Part shown: piece after piece, positions 9,632 to 20,785 of the stretch | How the letters are laid out: every line of letters starts with the position of its first letter | Numbering within the stretch: the first letter of the stretch is position 1 | Assembly (NCBI GenBank): GCA_033064195.1 | Contig: JARBJD010000042.1 | Location: forward strand, 1-64,000 | DNA length: 64,000 bases | Direction: 5' to 3' | DNA from: Blattamonas nauphoetae | Lineage: Eukaryota; Preaxostyla; Oxymonadida | Translations under genes and position numbers: made by a program | The notes under the pieces: generated by a model | Databases searched by the model: none | What the model was told of the DNA's origin: nothing | What the model saw: only the letters and a program-made list of their open reading frames with translations

Positions 9632-12021
9632 TATTTGGGTTGGTATCGCCAAAGAGGTCCCCGCTCTTGCGAACTAAATCAGCGATCCAGAACCTCAAAA
9701 GTCACCTAAAGATGGATACGAATGCTCTGTTGTCAAATGAGAACCACTTCTTTTCGATTTCGGAAGACGGAAATGAGGAAATAACGTTTTTTCCACAACC
9801 ATTCGAATACTGGCCCATCTCAATCTGAGAAGCAGTAACTAGCATGAGGACTATCCGAAATACACTTCGATCCAACCGAAGAATGCATCCACTCTTTAAA
9901 GTTCGACCAAAAAACCATTCAGGAGTACATTCAGATCGAGCAACAACGTGAAGAGCCAAAACACCAAACAATGGCCACGACCTTAAGCATGACACCTAAA
10001 TACACTTTCAAATAACTCATAGAAACCTGATTTGAACGTTTTGCTATGACAGGGTGACTCTTCATCTCGAATTTCACCGACAGAGAAAGCTCCACACTAT
10101 TTCGCATCTCTGGGACCACGACAGAATGTTCAGATCGAATGAACTGATATTCATGACAACCATGTTGTACTTAAGCACCGAATACTGGTACTCGCTCAAA
10201 ATCTGGTGAGAAAATGGAGTGGAACACGACAACCCTGTGATACTCTAAAACAGGAAAGAAATCATCTTGACCTTAAGGCAGCCATCCAAATCAAAGACGG
10301 GACGGGTTAACAATTCCAAATCTTCCAGCACTCGTTCCCAAATGGAAGAAAGAAATTTATCCGTGAAATCCACTGTTTCGGAGTCCCAATCCGGGATCAG
10401 CGATGGACACCGATAATTCGAGTAATGCCTAGACAACTCGGAAACTGTGATCAACTTACATTTCGAATGGACACAAGCTGAGAACATGTACTCAAACGAT
10501 AACCGCAACAGCTCAACTTCAGAAAGCGTTATACCAGAGGACAGAAAGAAGTAAAGATGGGGCAATCCGAAGTCACTCGAAGCCGTCGAGCTACTCCAGT
10601 CTCCACCTCAGACGTGTTCTCAAAGTGGGAAGATTTTGGAACTGACAAAACATTGTTCAGGTCCATCATCGCAATGATAGTGTGAAACAACAGAAATGAG
10701 TCGGGTCAACCCACTCGCTCAGACACGGAAGAAGAGCAGGTCAAGAAGATATCAGCCACGACCATCAGGCTCAATGCTTCGTCCTCCAGTCTGTAGAACA
10801 TGAAGGACAAGTCTGAGGAACAGAAATTAACTTCTTGGAGAGCATGGGATGGTTCTCTCAATACACCTTTCTTCGTACGATTGACCGAAGACCGAGCAAG
10901 TGCCAAGCCAGACAGTCGGTGAGAGCAGAAAGTGAAAGAGATAAACAGATGCGGAAAAGGAAGGAACGACAGCGTTTCATCGGCGCATCGCCTTCTTTCG
11001 GAGCAAGGACAGTCTTGTCGAAGCGTCGGCTGAGCTAGAGTGAAAGGCAACGTCAAATAGCCAGGTGCACACGGGGCTACACAGAGGAAGGGAACGACCC
11101 ATCTGAAGCAACGCAACCCAGAAGGAGCAAGATTCCTCGGTGACATTTCGAATTCGAGCCTCAAGGAGAGTCCAGCAAGGAACCATCAAGAAATGGTCCA
11201 GTCTTCAAGTGAGATTATTGGACGATGTTTCTCACATCATCAGATGACTCGACGAGAACGATCGTTTTCACTGAGAATGGATGGACTCGCAGGCAAGATG
11301 CTCATGGCATGAACAGTAAAAGACATTTTTTGAACGACGATCACAGGCGTATGTTCACTATCTCCCGGATACTAATGAACAAGGACACATAATGGGGTCA
11401 TCTTGAACTCGATCATCGCAATGTGGACTGATGTAGAGTGTACCCTCTGCGCAGCACTGAACAGGGAAGACGGAACGATGGACAACGTCATTGTCGTTGG
11501 AAAAGCGTGTTGAGAAAGATTTGCATCCGGCAGTAAACCTGAGAATCTCCCAGCGACGCTCAGGGGACATACCATGAATCAACCAGAGTGAAGACGAATC
11601 AAAGAGACTATTACATCTGAGCTCGTCAAACCCGACTCTGCATACATCCATTGACCGAATGAACTAATCGTAGGACCACGCTAGCTCCACTCCGCAGCTC
11701 AAGTCAGCTGCCTGGCGCGGTGAGACAGGAGATGAATGCCATCGCATTCAAGACGACATCCCAGGAGTCGTGACGCGTCCCAATCAGGAGCTCGTCTCCA
11801 ACGAGTCCATCGCTACCCCATCGAATGTTCATTCCACAGTCAAAATCTCATCAAGACGAGAAGCAGATACGACATCACACTTCCATGATGTAGGTGGTGC
11901 AAGCCATGAGGAATTCGCGTAGTATCATGAGAAAGTGTTTGAAGCAGAGGTTGCGGTGGATGACAAGTGAGGAAAGATATACACCCCGGTGATGGATGGG
12001 GTTGGAACCATCTCCGAAAGA
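9632..12021. other. SE1 body, no convincing gene
   Basis: About 2.4 kb with only short open frames on both strands, none with recognisable motifs. The longest (10706-11164, minus) has a plus-strand competitor and no domain. Several short perfect stems are visible, for example TCTTCCA with TGGAAGA around 10320-10350 and ATCAT-CGCA-ATGAT near 10663. I read this as structured or decayed non-coding DNA of the element. Confidence 0.45.
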
Positions 12022-12312
12022 GATGAACAGATGCGCTTCAAGATAAGCGAGAGAATGTTCACAAGATTCGCTTCAAGATAAGCGAGAGAGTGTTCACATG
12101 ATTCGCTTCAAGATAAGCGAGAGAGTGTTCACATGATTCGCTTCAAGATAAGCGAGAGAGTGTTCACATGATTCGCTTCAAGATAAGCGAGAGAGTGTTC
12201 ACATGATTCGCTTCAAGATACGCGAGAGAATGTTCACAAGATTCGCTTCAAGATAAGCGAGAGAATGTTCACAAGATTCGCTTCAAGATAAGCGGCAGTG
12301 TTCACAAAATTC
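12022..12312 (+). repeat. 35-bp tandem array with hairpin units in SE1
   Basis: About eight near-identical copies of a 35-bp unit. Each contains TCGCTT-CAAGAT-AAGCGA, a perfect 6-bp stem with the CAAGAT loop also seen at 7158 and 17759. The last copy is shortened. The array sits about 300 bp before the internal splint. Confidence 0.8.
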
Positions 12313-12505
12313 GCCTTCTGTTTAAGAATGGCTGGAGTGCGTCACACGGAAGGTGGACGTAGAAGAGAGAGATAAGAAAGAGCAGCCAGTTGTGTCAAGC
12401 GAGGCATCAGAGTCTTCACCCTGTTCGCCTCCTCGTCAGCGGGTGAATTTGAGTTTGTGACAAGAGGAGCAAGGATGTGGATGGAAGACAGGAAGCAACA
12501 GCTGG

Positions 12506-12532
12506 TGGCAGCCCCTTCGGGGGCACGGCCAT
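12506..12532 (+). other. conserved GGCAGCCC / CACGG motif upstream of the SE1 splint
   Basis: TGGCAGCCCCTTCGGGGGC followed by ACGGCC. A GCCCC-GGGGC hairpin is followed by CACGGYC. Equivalents stand at 21417 in SE2 and 29000 in SE3, about 80-110 bp before the splint in all three. Confidence 0.5.
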
Positions 12533-12611
12533 ATTGAACAAAGGACAGATCAAGGACCTCTCTTTTCTTTTCTCATTTTTCGAGTCCTGTTTTAGCAACT
12601 CTCCTTTCAAT

Positions 12612-12689
12612 ACTCAACAGTTGATGGCCCTGGTTTGGTTATGGTGTGAGCGGAGGGAACACCTTTTAACCAAACCAGTGCCCATCAAC
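12612..12689 (+). repeat. SE1 internal splint
   Basis: The first 52 bp are the exact inverse complement of the left arm (6871-6922) and the next 26 bp the exact inverse complement of the right end (13096-13121). The whole 78 bp is thus complementary to the right-end/left-end joint. It is preceded by CCTTTCAATACTC, a motif also found before the splints of SE2 and SE3. Confidence 0.85.
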
Positions 12690-13121
12690 ATGGGCATCTG
12701 CCACACAACTGTTGAGGGACAAGCCTCGAGGACATCTCGGCTTTTGCTGCGGTAGAGGCAGCCCGCTCTTCCGTCAGCGGAATCGAGCTTGCGCAGTAGA
12801 GGCGCATTTATTTGAAACCCTTTGGTGTTTTCATTTCACTCGTTCTTTTGAACCTCTCCTGTTTTCTCCAGTTTTTCTTCCCCGGTGGGGCTTTTCTGGA
12901 GCAGTGGGGAAAGATACCCACATTTTTTGACCCATCAACGGCCCCCACTTGGGCAGAACTGACACTGTGGCCCTTGAGCCCCTTGTCGGGAATCTTTAGC
13001 TTGTTTTAACAGGACAGACAAAATGGTTTATTCGTTTGTTTGTTCGGGTGGATCGGGCCACCCATTCTTCCACTTCCCCGTTGTTAGACTCAACAGTTGA
13101 TGGGCACTGGTTTGGTTAAAA
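12664..13121 (+). ncRNA. SE1 right segment ('cap'), candidate structured RNA
   Basis: Compared with SE2 and SE3 this segment keeps a stem order rather than a sequence. It has GTTC-TTTT-GAAC at 12842-12853. A helix CTCCAG (12866-12871) with CTGGAG (12896-12901) encloses CCCC-GGT-GGGG (12880-12890). A CATTTTTTG run follows, and CCC-CACTT-GGG lies further on. Near its start GCCCAT-CAAC-ATGGGC forms another hairpin. The pairing changes between elements are compensatory. Transcription is not shown; the signal could also act as folded DNA. Confidence 0.5.
13096..13121 (+). repeat. SE1 right arm R
   Basis: The last 26 bp of SE1, exactly complementary to 12664-12689. The element's final base is A, as in SE2 and SE3. 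Host sequence resumes with CGTTCG. Confidence 0.8.
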
Positions 13122-14654
13122 CGTTCGTGTCGTACTCGTCTTTAAAGGACGGAGGAGCCATCTTCGTCGATTTGGTCAGCTCGACTCTTCCTCCGTCCAT
13201 CTCACCCACGTCGATGACTTTTGGAGATGTCACGGCTGGAACAGGGTGTTCAGCACAGAAAGGACAAGCTGTGTATTGTGGGGTTGCTTCTGGAAAGGAG
13301 ACTGCTTCTCTCAAGACTATTCGAGATTCCTTCCTTCATCCATCGCAAAGCACACCTCCTGCCTTCTCTTCCACAGAACGCTCTCTGTTTGAGTTTGAAG
13401 TTGCAGTCATGGACAAAAGTGGTCGGCAGGAAAAATGACAAAGTCTGGTGTGACGAATTGGGAAGGAGTTCGATGCTGAAACTTCACATGTGTAGAGGTG
13501 ACATGACATCGACAGGAATCGAGGTTGGTAGACTGGTCTACAGTTTGTGGGTGAGAAAGACGAACCTTTCTACTGTCGACATTTTTTTACGAATGTTGTC
13601 ATTTTCTTGTGGAGGAGGCTGAGGATCTCGTTTATTTAGGCAAAAATGATCTCATCTCATCACCACCTCTCACTGTGTGAAAAATTGTCGATTGTGGTTG
13701 CGCACAAATTTTTGTCACTTTTTTTCAGACTCTTCATTCCTCTGTATCTACATAACGAAACAACAGATCGCTCTGGTTTTCTCGCCACAGTGTTCGTTTT
13801 GGATGATGAAGTGTCCGACAAAACAAAACCGAAATCTCACCACTCAGTGTTTCTGGACATGGAAACCGAGAACTTTTGTCCATGACTGTTGGATCGCTTG
13901 TCGGGTCAATCCTCTATACCTTCCATCACAAGACCACCCAACTGAGTCTGCGTGCTGATGTTGCACACGATTATCTTCTATGCGGGAACACGCTCCTTCC
14001 CTGTCTGTCACTGAAACAGAGATACTCCAACATTCCTGTCCTGTCAGATACTCATTCTCTGATGCTCGACACACTTCTCACTCTGAACGAGAAGCTGTCA
14101 ACGAAAGACAAGACTATGAACGTCGCCGATTCTGTCACAAACAACCTGGAATTATTGGCTAACGCTTAACTCGACGTGAAAGCTAGCGAGCTTGTTCTGT
14201 CCAGTCTTGCCATTTTCCTCCCAACGTCTCTGATCAACTCAGTCTTTGTTTTGTCATCAACTGGGAAGCTGCACCTGCCATCGACCTCCGTCATCGAGCA
14301 CTCTTGATCATCATCACTCACAACCAACCAGCCGTCTATGACACTCTCGCACTGCCACTTCCTGAATTATACCCCCAACGACAATGAAGTGGTCTCTCTT
14401 GAGAGCGTGAATAGCAGAAAGCTGTAGAAGAATACTGGTTTCTTTGAGAACAACTCCGGCTCAAAATCGAACGATCTCTTCGCTTCATCCCACACTTGGA
14501 CAACATGAATGTTCATCGCCATCTGCCCCTTGCCCTTCGATCGTTCGCAGCTTGGAGATATGCATTCAGACAGAAAAGGACAACACAACGCCAGCTCTTC
14601 CAAAGATCGAAATGCAGACAGACGTGAAAGAGTCTACAACACTCGTTGTTGGAA
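13122..14654 (+). pseudogene. decayed host gene(s) between SE1 and the satellite
   Basis: At 13122-13438 a plus frame carries a surface-protein-like stretch (LKDGGAIFVDL, then TAGTGCSAQKGQAVYCG) that joins across SE1 to 6870. Downstream frames 13646-13885 and 13876-14169 are open but unrelated and unrecognised. From 14170 on, short coding-like pieces shift between frames up to the satellite edge. A minus frame (13090-13314) is also open across the SE1 junction. I treat the region as the relic of one or more beta-helix surface genes. Confidence 0.35.
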
Positions 14655-17345
14655 TGAAAAGAAAGGAAGGAACAACAGAAAAGATGGAAGAACAGAAAAG
14701 ATGGAACAACAGGAAGGATGGAACAATCAGAAGGAAGGAACAACAAGAAGGAAGGTACAATCAGAAAGAAGGAACAACAAGAAGGAAGGAACAACAAGAA
14801 GGAAGGAACAACAAGGAGGAAGGAACAACAAGAAGGAAGGAACAACAAGAAGGAAGGAACCACACGAAAGAAGGAACAACAAGAAGGAAGGAACAACAAG
14901 GAGGAAGGAACAACAAGAAGGAAGGAACCACACGAAAGAAGGAACAATCAGAAGGAATGAACAATCAAAAGGAAGGAACAACAAGAAGGAAGGAACAATC
15001 AGAAGGAAGGAACAACAAGAAGGAAGGAACAACAAGAAGGAAGGAACAACAAGGAGGAAGGAACAACATGAATGAAAGAACAACAAGAAGGAAGGAACAA
15101 TCAGTAGGAAGGAACTGCAAGAAGGAAGGATCAATCAGAAGGAAGGAACAATCGGAAGGAATGAACAAACAAGAAGGAAGGAACAATCAGTGGGAAGGAA
15201 CAACAAAAAAGAAGGATCAATCAGAATGAAGGAACAATCGGAAGGAATGAACAATCAGAAGGAAGGAACAATCAGAAGGAAGGAACAATCAGAGGGAAGG
15301 AACTACAAGAAGGAAGGAACAACATGAATGAAGGAACAACAAGAAGGAAGGAACAATCAGAAGGAATGAACAATCAGAAGGAAGGAACAATCAGAAGGAA
15401 GGAACAATCAGAAGGAAGGAACCATCAGAAGGAAGGAACTACAAGAAGGAAGGAACAACATGAATGGAAGGAACAACAAGAAGGAAGGAACAACAAGAAG
15501 GAAGGAACAATCAGAAGGAAGGAACAACAAGGAGGAAGGAACAATCAGAAGGAAGGAACAATCAGAAGGAAGGAACTACAAGAAGGAAGGAACAACATGA
15601 ATGAAAGAACAACAAGAAGGAAGGAACAATCAGAAGGAATGAACAATCAGAAGGAAGGAACAATCAGAAGGAAGGAACAATCAGAAGGAAGGAACAATCA
15701 GAAGGAAGGAACGACAAGAAGGAAGGAACAACATGAATGAAAGAACAACAAGAAGGAAGGAACAATCAGAAGGAATGAACAATCAGAAGGAAGGAACAAT
15801 CAGAAGGAAGGAACCATCAGAAGGAAGGAACTACAAGAAGGAAGGAACAACAAGAAGGAAGGAACAACAAGAAGGAAGGAACAATCAGAAGGAAGGAACA
15901 ACAAGGAGGAAGGAACAATCAGAAGGAAGGAACAATCAGAAGGAAGGAACTACAAGAAGGAAGGAACAATCGGAAGGAAGGAACAATCAGAAGGAAGGAA
16001 CTACAAGAAGGAAGGAACAACATGAATGAAAGAACAACAAGAAGGAAGGAACAATCAGAAGGAAGGAACAATCAGAAGGAAGGAACAACAAGGAGGAAGG
16101 AACAATCAGAAGGAAGGAACAATCAGATGGAATGAACAAGCAAGAAGGAAGGAACAATCAGAAGGAAGGAACAATCAGATGGAAGGAACTACAAGAAGGA
16201 AGGAACAACATGAATGAAAGAACAACAAGAAGGAAGGAACAATCAGAAGGAATGAACAATCAGAAGGAAGGAACAATCAGAAGGAAGGAACAATCAGAGG
16301 GAAGGAACTACAAGAAGGAAGGAACAACATGAATGAAGGAACAACAAGAAGGAAGGAACAATCAGAGGGAATGAACAATCAGAAGGAAGGAACAATCAGA
16401 TGGAAGGAACTACAAGAAGGAAGGAACAACATGAATGAAAGAACAACAAGAAGGAAGGAACAATCAGAAGGAATGAACAATCAGAAGGAAGGAACAATCA
16501 GAAGGAAGGAACAATCAGAGGGAAGGAACTACAAGAAGGAAGGAACAACATGAATGAAGGAACAACAAGAAGGAAGGAACAATCAGAGGGAATGAACAAT
16601 CAGAAGGAAGGAACAATCAGAAGGAAGGAACAACAAGGAGGAATGAACAATCAGAAGGAAGGAACAATCAGTAGGAAGGAACAATCAGTAGGAAGGAACG
16701 ACAAGGAGGAAGGAACAATCAGAAAGAAGGAACAATCAGATGGAATGAACAAGCAAGAAGGAAGGAACAATCAGAAGGAAGGTACAATCTGAAGGAATGA
16801 ACAAGCAAGAAGGAAGGAACAATCAGAAGGAAGGAACAATCAGAAGGAAGAAACAACAAGGAGGAATGAACAATCAGATGGAATGAACAAGCAAGAAGGA
16901 AGGAACTACAAGAAGGAAGGAACAACATGAAAGAAGGAACAACAAGAAGGAAGGAACAACAAGAAGGAAGGAACAATCAGTAGGAAGGAACAATCAGAAG
17001 GAAGGAACAACAAGAAGGAAGGAACAATCAGAAGGAAGGTACAATCTGAAGGAATGAACAAGCAAGAAGGAAGGAACAATCAGAAGGAAGGAACAATCAG
17101 AAGGAAGAAACAACAAGGAGGAATGAACAATCAGAAGGAAGGAACAATCAGTAGGAAGGAACAATCAGTAGGAAGGAACGACAAGGAGGAAGGAACAATC
17201 AGAAGGAAGGAACAATCAGATGGAATGAACAAGCAAGAAGGAAGGAACAATCAGAAGGAAGGAACAATCAGAAGGAAGGAACAACAAGAAGGAAGGAACA
17301 ATCAGAAGGAATGAACAATCAGTAGGAAGGAACAATCAGAGGGAA
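14655..17345 (+). repeat. 17-bp satellite, block A
   Basis: Tandem units of 17 bp close to GGAAGGAACAACAAGAA and GGAAGGAACAATCAGAA, with variants carrying ACTACAAGAA, GGAATGAAC or a shortened ATGAATGAAAG unit. Longer blocks recur as higher-order repeats. The strand is almost all purines plus C. Because 17 is not a multiple of 3, every frame stays open for long distances, giving spurious Lys/Glu/Gly-rich (plus) and Leu/Pro/Ser-rich (minus) open frames. The left edge grades into degenerate copies near 14650; the right edge is the SE2 insertion. Confidence 0.95.
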
Positions 17346-17399
17346 GGAGTTCCCTCTGGTCACTCCAAGCCCAAACGAGGGCTCCTCAACACAGCGAGT
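17346..17399 (+). repeat. SE2 left arm L with tip hairpin
   Basis: 54 bp exactly complementary to 21523-21576. Tip hairpin: GGAGT (17346-17350) pairs with ACTCC (17362-17366), with an 11-base loop beginning TCCCT. A second stem GCCC-AAACGA-GGGC follows. Confidence 0.85.
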
Positions 17400-18919
17400 A
17401 CCCTGAAATGATATTAGGGGCTGGCCTGACCAAAATATTTCTAACAGAAAATAATGACCTCCTCGTCTTAAACTGCAACACTATCTTTGGCACTATTCGG
17501 ATTCGTTATCATGATTACTATTTTCGAGCTCATTACTATCGAAATACCTCATTTCAACCTTCAACCGTTTAAGCCATTCCAGCCTTTGTCAAGGGACTTG
17601 TCGTGATCATGCGACAAGTCATCACATGAGGTTGACTCAGACAACTGCTTCCAAATGTCGATAATTACATCAGATGTTTCCATTTCGACACCGAACCAAT
17701 TTCGGAAGAATTCCTCACGCTCCCAATTCATGCAAAATTCAACTGTTTCACCGTTCATGGCGCTCAAGATAGTGCCATTGAAGTGGAATCAATTGCGGTT
17801 ATTGTTCGAAACATCTTCTCGACACAGGGCAAGCAAGTTGAATTGGACATCGAAACAGAACTCCGTCGACTGCCAGGATGCTATTCAGATTGATATTGCC
17901 ATTACGAGAGTCACTAGAAAGACGGGACAGCAGCAATTCACAACGACGAGGAGGCAGGAACAAAGATAGAGTTCCAATTCCGTGGAGAACTTCATCACGT
18001 CCAGCAACGAGGCAACATGAGGGAAGCACCTCTTTATCCTGGAAATTGTTTACCCCCTTCTCATTGAGGTCAAGACACTCGCCACACGAGCCAACACTTG
18101 TCCTATCTGGACAATTTTCCCACGACTCCTAAGTTCAAACAAGCAGGTGCCGATCCTCATAAATGCATGAGACTTTTCGATTCATGGCTCGGAAGATATC
18201 CGTTCGTCGTTTTTGAGCCAAATGATGCCATATCACAACAGTCCGATGTCGATCCAGATCATCAACAGTTACCGCGATTTCATGCATTATATCTTGCATC
18301 TTCGGCAAGAATCTGTTGTCCAAGTTACAATCGGCACTAATCCTTGCTTTCAATGGTGAAAATGGGGGAAGTCAAGTTCGACCTCACAACTGAGTACCAC
18401 CATAAGAAGGAATGAACTCAACACTTTGACGCTTCGATCAACTCAACAAATGAACATTCGCGATTCAACAAGGTCATTTCATCTCCTCACCACTCGCATT
18501 AACTCGACATCACGAAGTTATCAAGAACAATTGGAAAACATGTTCGTACGGTGGATCCAATGTCAAACGGCAAAGAACATGTCACAAAAAGACCCAAGGG
18601 CATGAGATAGATCGACCACTCAAGGAAAAATTCCAATGCTGGCATGCTAACAGCCAATACTTCGAGCCAGTCGTGAAGAAAAGGTTCTGAGGGTGAAATC
18701 TCATTTCCGAGCTCACAAAATTCCCAGTTCTGGTCGACAATCGCCAATTCTCAATCCTGTATTCCAGTTTTCAGGATTGCGTCAGCCTCCAACACCATTC
18801 TCGACACAACACGAGTTCTCCCACCAGAGGGAAATCACAGACCACTTTGATGAATTTAATACAAACCTGAAGAAAGCAGAATCGATTTTACAAACAGAAG
18901 AAGAACAACACTCATCAAT
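17400..18919. other. SE2 body, left part, no convincing gene
   Basis: Short open frames only. Notable folds are GACTTGTCG with CGACAAGTC around 17601-17626 (9-bp perfect stem) and the CAAGAT-loop hairpin at 17759-17776. Nothing recognisable at protein level. Confidence 0.45.
17759..17776 (+). other. hairpin with CAAGAT loop in SE2
   Basis: GGCGCT-CAAGAT-AGTGCC pairs over six positions if one G-U pair is allowed, i.e. as RNA. Loop and following GTGCC-ATTG are shared with SE1 at 7158, while neighbouring sequence is not. Confidence 0.4.
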
Positions 18920-19346
18920 TTGTTCGCTGAAACGAAAGCAGGAATTAAGAAAGCAACTGCGGTCCCAAGGCTCACCTACGTCGAAGATGACAAGAGGGAC
19001 GTTACCAAGGGACACCTCGCCCTCACCATTGAGAACGGCATCCTCCCAGCCGCTCTCCCAGAATGTGGCAAGCAAGAGTTCAAGCTCACCACCGTCGCTG
19101 CGACATCCAACACCGACTTCGTCAACCAAGGTTACATATTCAAGTGGACTCACTTTGCTGGCACGATTGATGTTGACTTCATTTTCAACGACCGCAAGTT
19201 GCTTCTCAGACCGATCCCACCGCCGACCTCGAAATTACCGATGGCGGCAGGTTCACTGTCCAAGCCTTCAAAGACGCCGAAGGTGCCAAGAGCATCTCTT
19301 CCGTTGTTGCTGCGCTCGTTCTCGTACTTGCTCTCGTTTCTTAGAG
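18920..19346 (+). pseudogene. fragment of a surface-protein gene with hydrophobic C-terminus, in SE2
   Basis: The frame 18920-19200 reads like a real protein (LTYVEDDKRDVTKGHLALTI, then QEFKLTTVAATSNTDFVNQG). Near 19205-19215 the coding frame shifts once and ends in a neighbouring frame with a run of Ser, Val, Ala and Leu (SSVVAALVLVLALVS) directly before a stop at about 19346. A short hydrophobic C-terminus without a basic tail is what GPI-anchored or tail-anchored surface proteins show. No family recognised. GC-rich codon use differs from the surrounding SE2 body, suggesting capture of a host gene piece. Confidence 0.45.
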
Positions 19347-20785
19347 AATGAAGGAAAGAACCCTTTCTCAATCTGAATCGGAAGCGAAACGATGGTTCCA
19401 TTTTCGAAATTGACACCACTTGACGGCTCAATCGTAGAGAAGAGGAGCGAAGGAAATCTCCTCTGCATTGTTACAACCCTTCAATCGCCAGGAGCAACTT
19501 ATTTGTGGATCTGTTTGCGGACACAAGGCGCATAAGCGATTTGACAGTGACATGTCCATTCGAAGAAGGAATGGACAGTCCGGAGAATGCCCAAGTTCAG
19601 CTTTCTCGGACAACCCCATCTGTCAAGATGAGTGGGGCCTCCCCAATCAAGCCTTGCGAATGGAACTCATCACCCCCCTGTAAGAGGACGTCACCACTCC
19701 TTCCATCAAAGCTGCTAGTTTCCCGTGCTCCAAACGACGACAAAACGATCTCGAAGCCGAGAAACTAGTTAGTTGCACCAGACATCGTCAAAGCAATTCC
19801 GTTCGAGTGAGTCATTGAAACATTGTGACACGGGCTGCATCTCATTTGTCTCACATGCAACGAAGAGATTGCATCACACTCCAACAGACTGTTCGGTGAG
19901 GAGAACCAACGATGCGCTCGTAGAAATCAACAAACAAGGGCTGCATACTACCTGACCAAGCTTGACACGGAAATACCACAAATTCAACTCGTGATAGCCG
20001 TGTACAGACAAGGACTTTTAACTTGATAAATGAAAAGACGATGTGAAGGGGCACTCGACCGACATGTTCAAACAGTACCTGAGAATGCGGATTAAACTGC
20101 CAGATTGAGGAAGTGAACGAAGAAGGATCACAATTCAAAAGATATTCAACAACACACTTCGCGAGACACTGGAACAATCAACGATCAATGCGGATTGCAT
20201 TCACAAGGGATCGTAATGCCACTTATTCATTGCGGACAAGGTCGATCATGAGTAGACACTCGTCAAGCCAGAAGCGTTCAGACAAGACTGCAGTCCATTC
20301 CATCTTTGAAATTCCATGACATTCATGGTCACAATCCAGGATTCAGGTACCGTCCAAGCTGTTCCCAGAATATTGACCTGTCACAGAAGGCGAACGATAT
20401 CGTTGTGTCTGACTTCTGTCAATACGACAAATTCGAAAAACACGTCAGCTTGAGCTCGGAAGTTGGGACCTGATCCTCACTCTGACAGTCTTCCTGGTTC
20501 ATCACCCTGACAACTCTTGAGGCTTCTTGATGATCTTCGGCGGAAGTTGATGTTCAACCTTTGTCGAAGCATAGACTCAGGCTGTCCGTTCCGCAACTTC
20601 CTCGGACACTTGAAATAGCGGAGTTGAAATGAATGATACATGTAGTCTATCGTTAACGAGCGAGCTGAACAAGACTACACAAGGGTTCGATCTTACGTTG
20701 AGAGGAACGACACTAATTCCTTGCCCTCTCATTCTGGAAGTGTTAGCCTGGATCGTCAATATCAGGATTCGGGATGAGATCCCAC
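19347..20785. other. SE2 body, middle part, no convincing gene
   Basis: About 1.4 kb of short, mutually overlapping open frames on both strands without motifs. Nothing supportable beyond being element body. Confidence 0.4.

Larger units (their letters stand above)
6871..13121 (+). mobile_element. SE1: large element with internal splint and structured right segment
   Basis: The element begins GGTGTTCCCTCC and ends GGTTTGGTTAAAA. Its first 52 bp recur exactly inverted at 12612-12663. The inverse complement of its last 26 bp follows directly at 12664-12689. Inside these tips L and R share a further inverted repeat of about 67 bp (6893-6959 against about 13050-13117). There is no target duplication: host sequence AAAGTGA at left joins CGTTCG at right. 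Length is 6251 bp, or 4231 bp without the pogo-like transposon inside. I find no transposase, recombinase or reverse transcriptase of its own. The body is gene-poor, with short hairpins and a 35-bp tandem array. Confidence 0.75.

Noticed and set aside
10706-11164. 152-residue minus-strand open frame in SE1
   Set aside because: No motif, competing plus-strand frame and no homology that I recognise.
14444-17314. Long Lys/Glu/Gly-rich and Leu/Pro/Ser-rich open frames
   Set aside because: They arise because the 17-bp satellite is stop-free in all frames of both strands; no non-repeat domain is attached.
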